Assembly: GCA_049724395.1 (NCBI GenBank)
Contig: JAUGWO010000170.1
Span: forward strand, 1-64,000
Length of the DNA stretch: 64,000 nucleotides
DNA from: Spongospora subterranea f. sp. subterranea
Taxonomy: Eukaryota > Endomyxa: Phytomyxea > Phytomyxea > Plasmodiophorida
Direction of reading: 5' to 3'
How positions within the stretch are numbered: the first letter of the stretch is position 1; each line of letters starts with the position of its first letter. Positions 59,055 to 64,000 of the stretch are shown here, in pieces. The translations under genes were made by a program, and so were the position numbers. The notes under the pieces are model-generated. The model saw only the letters and a program-made list of their open reading frames with translations. It made no database searches and had not been told where the DNA came from.

Positions 59055-59375
59055 CAGAAGAGGCTACCATATCGCGAGTCGCGTGATCCTTTTGATGGCG
59101 TATGATATCTTCACACGTCGGCGGGCATTAGTACTTCTCACCATATACATCGACAATCACGCGGCAGAAACGCTTCATGGATTCACTCATGTACACAATC
59201 TCGTCAATTATATCGGCACCCATCCCATATGCAACCATTCGAATGGCAGCCATTCCTCTGCTCTGGAGACGCCCCAGGTTTTCTGCATAAAGAATGGGGC
59301 GCCAATGAAAATTTCGGACACGACGCGTCGAAAAAAGCGAGAAGACTTCGGGAAACGTCTACGAAAGTGCTTCTC
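59055..59375 (-). pseudogene. PIF/Harbinger transposase N-terminal fragment
   Basis: The minus strand reads, in shifting frames, RRRFPEVFSLFSTRR, GRLQSRGMAAIRMVAYGMGA, DIIDEIVYMSESMKRFCRVI, VDVYGEKY and, after a stop, CPPTCEDIIRHQKD. This matches the helical region before the DDE core of DDE_Tnp_4 (PIF/Harbinger) transposases (AA.R.LAYG...D..DEY..+GES......F...V...F...YLR.P...D...). The catalytic core is missing, so it is a relic. Confidence 0.7.
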
Positions 59376-59398
59376 TTAATATCAGCCGGTCGTGCCGC

Positions 59399-59440
59399 CT
59401 AGCGGGCTCTCAACTGGAGGAGGTCGTGGCACAACCGGCC
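59399..59440. other. Short GC-rich hairpin
   Basis: A CCGGTCGTGCCGCC-type arm and a GGTCGTGGCACAACCGG-type arm around 59387-59440 can pair imperfectly. It lies between the Harbinger fragment and the Cut8-like gene. No function is assigned. Confidence 0.3.
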
Positions 59441-59585
59441 CGATGTGCTGCCAATCTATGCTCACTATCGATAGCGGGATTGGAATGAGGTGCTTCTGTG
59501 GATAAATTAGTTTATGGAAATCGAAACATCGAAAAAGCGTCTAGAAACGCAGCTGCGCTGAATGGAAAGGCATTGACAACGCATA

Positions 59586-60104
59586 TCAGACTTTGCGAAT
59601 CTTCCGCGGGCGATCGGCTCGGAAGCGGATGATTTTCGCTTTGAGAGCGCGGAGCGGATCACAGAGAACCGGGCCAGCCTGTGCCAGGACGCGCTCGCGA
59701 CAGCTGGCTAAGACGGCGAAAACCCTTTTCATCTCATCGTACATGTTCGACGTATATCGGCCGATAACGCATTCCCAGGCCTGTTCCAATTCAGTCCAGG
59801 TCTCGGCGTCCAACAGGGACGCGGCATCGGTTGCAGCCTCCAACAACTTCGTGGCATTCGTCAGCGAATCCGCCATGGCGTAGGCGGTCGCCCTCTCGAT
59901 GGCGCCGCGAACCGCGTCCAGATCGCCGTCAAACTCGCAATCGTCCGACGCGATCGGCGCCTCCAACTCGGCGTGAACAATGTCAACGCAGTCGGAATGT
60001 GCTCTAATGCACTGCACCAATACCATCTCAATCTGACCCCTGGTTAACGGTGCAAGCAGGCAATCCAAATCGATGCGAACTTCTTCATCCTCGTTGATCG
60101 CCAT
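59586..60104 (-). CDS. Helical protein resembling Cut8/STS1 proteasome tether
   Basis: A single-exon, relatively GC-rich frame of about 172 codons starts at 60104 (MAINEDEEVRIDLDCLLAPL). It continues as an all-helical protein: TRGQIEMVLVQCIRAHSDCV, ATAYAMADSLTNATKLLEAA, AETWTELEQAWECVIGRYTS and a closing helix with a basic end (RFRADRPRKIRKV). A paired-helix start (LL..LT..QIE..L..CI), a lipid-like helix region and a three-helix bundle fit the Cut8/STS1 family, which tethers proteasomes to the nuclear envelope. The match is from pattern memory, and another helical family is possible. An upstream in-frame Met at 60209 would add a hydrophobic segment, but the 60104 start fits better. Confidence 0.45.
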   Translation of the reverse strand: MAINEDEEVRIDLDCLLAPLTRGQIEMVLVQCIRAHSDCVDIVHAELEAPIASDDCEFDGDLDAVRGAIERATAYAMADSLTNATKLLEAATDAASLLDAETWTELEQAWECVIGRYTSNMYDEMKRVFAVLASCRERVLAQAGPVLCDPLRALKAKIIRFRADRPRKIRKV

Positions 60105-60691
60105 TACGCAGCAGCGCGTTTCCTCAGGAATCCAACCTGCGCCAGAATTACTCCACGGCCTTTTTTCCAAAAACAGCAAGAACACTGTTACTGTACCCAA
60201 AAGGGTCACTGGGTCGTTTCTGCAAAAATATCGAGAATACAGTAAAAACTCCTACCAAGACTACTCCCCAAACCCCACTTTTTTTAGAAAAAGTCTTATC
60301 TCAAGTTACCTATTTTTGAGTCTTGGACGCACTGTAGATGCTACTTTGTGGTCCCGGATGCCCGGAACGTGTAATGAGGCCAGCCGTGATTGTTAACTTG
60401 GCTTTGCTCACCATCAACCGTCTGTTTGAGAGTAACTGAGAAATGTCTGTGACTGTCGCGGAGATACACTAAAGTGTACAAACTTGCAACAAAGATACAC
60501 CAAAGGAAATAAGACCCTTCAGAGCATCTCCACCGCGGACTACAGTATTATCCTTATCTTTATATGTACATCTGATGAAAATTCTTAATGATTCGTATCC
60601 CCACCGGAGAGTCATTATATTTACATATAAAGGTACAGTACATATGATGAAAACAATAAATGCGCAACAGATCTGATGCGGATTTAAAGAC

Positions 60692-61126
60692 ATGGGTTCA
60701 ACGCCAGGTCGTCGCGGCAAATCTTCTGGCATCAAGAATTTTAGTCAGGCAGAAGACGTGTGGATCACGAAAGCGTACGCTGAGGTGACTTGCGATGCGG
60801 CAATTGGTACCGATCAGGACAGCGATGTTTTTTACCAGAAAATCGGCGTCGCCTTCAATGCTGGTATCAAAGAAACCAGCGACTTCGTACAGGAGCGATC
60901 TTGGGAAAGTATTCGCAATCGTTGGTTGAACTCAATCCAGAAGTCACTTCTCAAGTTTTCTGGCTGCATCAATAAGGCTCTTTCTGAATATAATTCCGGA
61001 TGGAACACGATTGCGAATACTTTCCCAAGATCGCTCCTGTACGAAGTCGCTGGTTTCTTTGATACCAGCATTGAAGGCGACGCCGATCCGAAAGGTTCGT
61101 CGGAAATGCGTTTCATCGGTAGTTGA
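60692..61126 (+). CDS. Myb/SANT-like DNA-binding protein, transposon-associated
   Basis: The frame begins GSTPGRRGKSSGIKNFSQAE and continues DVWITKAYAEVTCDAAIGTD and SWESIRNRWLNSIQKSLLKF, matching the Myb/SANT-like domain found in the second protein of PIF/Harbinger elements and in plant NAM-associated proteins (E+..L..A....S.D...G..Q....F...I, then R....+..RW..I......F.G). It would bind DNA at transposon ends or host sites. From about 61008 the frame runs through an inverted copy of its own 60842-60920 segment, so the C-terminal third is not native. The native end of the protein is therefore lost. Confidence 0.6.
   Translation: MGSTPGRRGKSSGIKNFSQAEDVWITKAYAEVTCDAAIGTDQDSDVFYQKIGVAFNAGIKETSDFVQERSWESIRNRWLNSIQKSLLKFSGCINKALSEYNSGWNTIANTFPRSLLYEVAGFFDTSIEGDADPKGSSEMRFIGS
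60842..61089. repeat. Perfect inverted repeat, about 79-base arms
   Basis: Bases 60842-60920 reappear as an apparently perfect reverse complement at about 61010-61089, with about 90 bases between. The arms come from the Myb/SANT-like coding sequence. Their identity implies a very recent event or a cloning/assembly artefact. Confidence 0.9.
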
Positions 61127-61129
61127 GCA

Positions 61130-61703
61130 TATAAACGACGTCGACGATCAACATTTCGGTGCTCGGCCAGGGCATGACCCACCTCTGCTGATTGGATGCG
61201 TTTGAAAAGAGCTTTCTTCCATCTCATCTTCCTCCATCAAGGACATCAAAAGAAAAATCATCACTATCGCTGGAAGATGATAAATTCCTAAATTGCTCCC
61301 AATATGCACCGTCTGTCATCATTATGCGGAGAACGACATACCCCGCTGGGAACCACGGATATATTTCATCATTATTTTCAGATTTACAGATAAAGTTAAT
61401 AGTGCGCGGTGGAGATCCCAATTTTGCTTTATACCCAAACCCCATGTCATTTTTACCATAGTCTTATTAAAAGTTTTTACTGTACCCAAGTGGGTACATG
61501 AGTATCCGGTTCAAGGCAGCGACTAACAATAAATCTCAATTTGATGTTTTAAAAATATTTGAAATAAAAAATCTAATTATAGGTTTTGTGCTGACGAGCT
61601 TTGTAACTACGTCTGGTTTTTACATTGGTCGTGGCTTGATACGCCGGTCCTCGGGATTTCGCATCAAGAACGATTCTCACGACTCGTATTTTTTGACAAC
61701 ACG
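61130..61703. other. AT-rich spacer, no confident gene
   Basis: It includes the right end of the TA-flanked element. A minus frame of 73 codons (61445-61224; text NDEIYPWFPAGYVVLRIMMT and an acidic Ser-rich end) is protein-like but unplaced. Confidence 0.35.
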
Positions 61704-64000
61704 TTATGAAGTTTCTGGGCCTTGCTCGATTGAATATTCCTTCATCGCCGCTTGTTCCAACGACAGAGTTTCGTCTTCACTGTGAACAACCGCTTCCTCA
61801 GGAAATGTTTCTTGACGAAGCCCAGGGAGAGCAGGGTCGATGATGTCCCAAGTTGCCCTCCATAGATCTTCGGTATAAAGGTCGCCAACCTCGGACGCAC
61901 TGATTACTCGAAACATGTTCTTCAGAGATTCTATTACCGTTTCCGATAACAAGGACTGTGATTGGGAATAATCGGTCTCCAAATCAACAAAGTCAACTCT
62001 ATGTATCACTGAGCAATCAAGAGAGAGCTGAAATAGCGAAATCTTACAGTTCCTTTAGCAAAGTGCACCATACCAGTTGAAATTCAGAGGGGCCCAAGTC
62101 AAGCAGCACTTTCAGATATGTTAAAAACAAACGGCATATTAAAGATACAACTGCACATCTGCATTTCGAGAGATAATGCGATGAGGCTTTGGATGAAGAG
62201 AGACTTTTTAGCATAACCGTCAGAACCTGTTGAGAACTCAGAAAACGATCGAAAAGGTTTACTTGATACGAGAACCTTATTGAAAACGTCTTTCCAGAAA
62301 AACGCCGATAAAGCCTTGCACTCTGGTGATAGCAAAATTTGTTGAAAGACCACAAGAGCATGCTCACGCAAACTGAATCTGACGAAAAAATAAACGACAA
62401 GTAGTGAACAACGGAGATCTAGAAACCTTTCACTACTGCAAATTATTATCCTTAAAGCATCCAAGATCTGGAATCGCCACTGTTCAACCGATATTGGACG
62501 ACTATTTCTGCGAGGTGACGTGAATCGAGAATTGGACCTCGATCCTTCCTCAAAGGAAACTGCTTTAAACGCGTCGGAAGTTTGAAGACCTCGCGTTGCC
62601 TCTAAGGGATCGCAATCAAGCGAAGATAGCCGACCGTGAAGCAAAGCAAAATAATCAATTGATCGTAGTCTTTCCGAAACGGCACCAGCTTTGCTTTGAG
62701 CAAATCTGAGGTTAACCTAAAACATTGAGAAAAGTGGTTCAGATTTACAGCAATGATCGCTAAATTGATGTGGAGGACCTGAATCGCAGCCTGCATTGAT
62801 CCTGAAGAAATACCAGTAGAGTATTTATCAGAGCATATCAAGGCGAATATTTCAAACCCAGTAGAAACTGTGTGCTCATGCGCGGCGCTTCGAATAAGGA
62901 GCTCAAAAACAATGTTCCAGCCTTCGTGGCTGTTTATTGTTTGCGAATTAGATTGAAGCATATGTAACAATCCGAACACGATCTTGACAAAAATTTAGTC
63001 AAGCAATCGTTGAAAAAATTAACTCGTAAATTACTTGTTGACCAATGTTGGAATATTGATGGTTGAATACATCAAATTTCAAAAACGAGCCAAGTAACCC
63101 TAAGATAGGAGTTTCTTCCGAATCCATTGGGAGCAACTTAGAACAAAGCTGCATAATCGCCACGCAAGCCGCCTCAGCCATCGAATTTGATACCGGGAAA
63201 GGCAACAACAGTTCTTGCCCTTCATCGGAAGACACCATTTCTGAAAAAACGTGTTAATGCCACATAAAACTACTGGAAAAAAATCCAAAATGCCTGAGGT
63301 TCTAAGCTGAGTATTGATCAACGAACTGAAAAAAGGATGAACATGATCCCAAAACAGATGAAGTCGATCCCGGTTGCGGATTGTGATATTAGTCAGAAGT
63401 TGCAGGTAAAACAGCGCGTGTTTGACTATCAAAGCTGGGTCTGATGAATATGAAGAGGATCGACGCCCAGAATGAGTATCGGAAATGGTGTTTGACGATT
63501 CATTTGGATGCGATGGTCCCTGAACACAATGAGAAAAGGGCAGGCAGTAGACAGCTCAATTAACCTTAAGGGTAACCAGAGTCGTTAACGCTTTGATTAA
63601 GCAAATCAATGATTGGCTCGATAAATAGGAAGTGTCCGCCAAAAACTCGTCAATCTGCAACTGCTGAAGAAACGCTTGTCCGGAGTCTCTTGCAAGTTCC
63701 AACTTGTCAATCGCCAATGTTGCTTCTTCCTATGAAATTGAAAAAATTAGTCCTAAACGTACGCATTGCAAGATACGGCTAACGTTGTCATGTGATGCCA
63801 TTAGAAAATACTGGACTGAGCTAAAAATTGATTGAAGAGAAACCGGTTTTTGAATGTAATTTGGGAATGATAGACGCCGACGACCACCTTCATTGACACC
63901 TATTAGGACAGGTAGTTACGATTTCCGACATTCGAAACGATGAGACTCGAATTACATACCATGAACAAAATCATCCAAAATGGTCAGGGATGGCGGCAGC
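61704..64000 (-). CDS. GBF1/GNOM-type ARF-GEF, C-terminal portion (5' end outside window)
   Basis: Several minus-strand exons match the homology-downstream-of-Sec7 regions of large ARF guanine-nucleotide exchange factors. These include LFYLQLLTNITIRNRDRLHL followed by FWDHV (about 63420-63340), GWNIVFELLIRSAAH (about 62920-62880), and a C-terminal block LWRATWDIIDPALPGLRQET (about 61880-61820) that parallels the LW..TW......P.L..E.FP end of GBF1/GNOM. Near the right border, FLADTSYLSSQSLICLIKAL continues the same helical repeat. The Sec7 domain must lie beyond 64000. These proteins activate ARF GTPases on Golgi membranes for COPI traffic. Exons are separated by introns of about 50-60 bases; borders are approximate. 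Confidence 0.78.

Larger units (their letters stand above)
60240..61482. mobile_element. TA-flanked element with CAGTAAAAACT termini
   Basis: The sequence CAGTAAAAACT at 60240 is mirrored by AGTTTTTACTG ending at 61482, and the similarity extends further inward (a shared AGACTA block about 18 bases in). TA lies immediately outside at 60238-60239 and 61483-61484. TA target sites with CAGT ends are typical of Tc1/mariner-type elements. The 1.24 kb interior carries a Myb/SANT-like ORF but no recognisable DDE transposase, so it is probably non-autonomous or a chimera. Confidence 0.6.

Overview
The window is nuclear DNA of a eukaryotic protist with a compact, intron-rich genome. Nearly every gene resolves only when introns of roughly 45-70 bases with GT..AG ends are removed. 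The gene set is plainly eukaryotic: a HECT E3 ligase, an ARF-GEF, EDEM, PDI, DPH5, TSR2, a chitin synthase and a microsomal-type P450. Chitin synthase, short introns, moderate GC and a varied set of degraded transposons would suit a plasmodiophorid (for example Spongospora or Polymyxa) or another rhizarian or stramenopile. That assignment is inference, and the sequence alone does not settle it.

Layout. Bases 1-9500 are almost entirely mobile-element debris: a Ty3/gypsy chromodomain remnant, a 3.2 kb TA-flanked DDE transposon whose transposase carries an OTU-type protease domain, a GAGTCGACTC-rich foldback element, a decayed plant-type mariner with its own nested insertion, and a LINE RNase H fragment. 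Bases 9500-14100 hold a Ty1/copia fragment, a five-exon HSP20-like gene and an inverted duplication. From 14.1 to 20.0 kb lie a P450, a chitin synthase and a PDI-like protein. Bases 20-24.2 kb hold one 484-codon uninterrupted ORF for a Cys-rich type I membrane glycoprotein that looks viral. From 24.2 to 41.7 kb the minus strand is densely coding: a PH-AGC pseudokinase, a giant (about 4,000 residue) HECT E3 ligase, DPH5 and TSR2. Next on the plus strand come a secreted/GPI-type fibronectin III protein, a coiled-coil/disordered protein, a copia remnant, an EDEM-type GH47 mannosidase with PA domain and a small ZNF706-like zinc-finger protein. A 3.25 kb minisatellite of 104-bp units then fills the whole gap up to the uracil-DNA glycosylase gene. 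From 56.5 to 61.5 kb the DNA is again accessory: a large inverted duplication, a PIF/Harbinger remnant, a Cut8-like gene and a TA-flanked element with a Myb/SANT-like ORF. The window ends inside a GBF1/GNOM-type ARF-GEF gene on the minus strand.

Functional themes. Several genes belong to the secretory pathway and protein quality control: PDI (oxidative folding), EDEM (ER-associated degradation), the ARF-GEF (Golgi traffic), chitin synthase (wall polymer) and the HECT ligase (ubiquitylation). DPH5 and TSR2 serve translation and ribosome assembly. They share no operon-like logic; this is ordinary eukaryotic gene order.

The strongest candidates for something new are the OTU-transposase fusion, the virus-like membrane glycoprotein ORF, the AGC pseudokinase, and the repeated occurrence of short-spacer inverted duplications, some carrying coding sequence. 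A technical caution also applies: three conserved genes (P450, DPH5, UNG) each need a one-base correction in or beside a homopolymer run, so small indels may be assembly errors.
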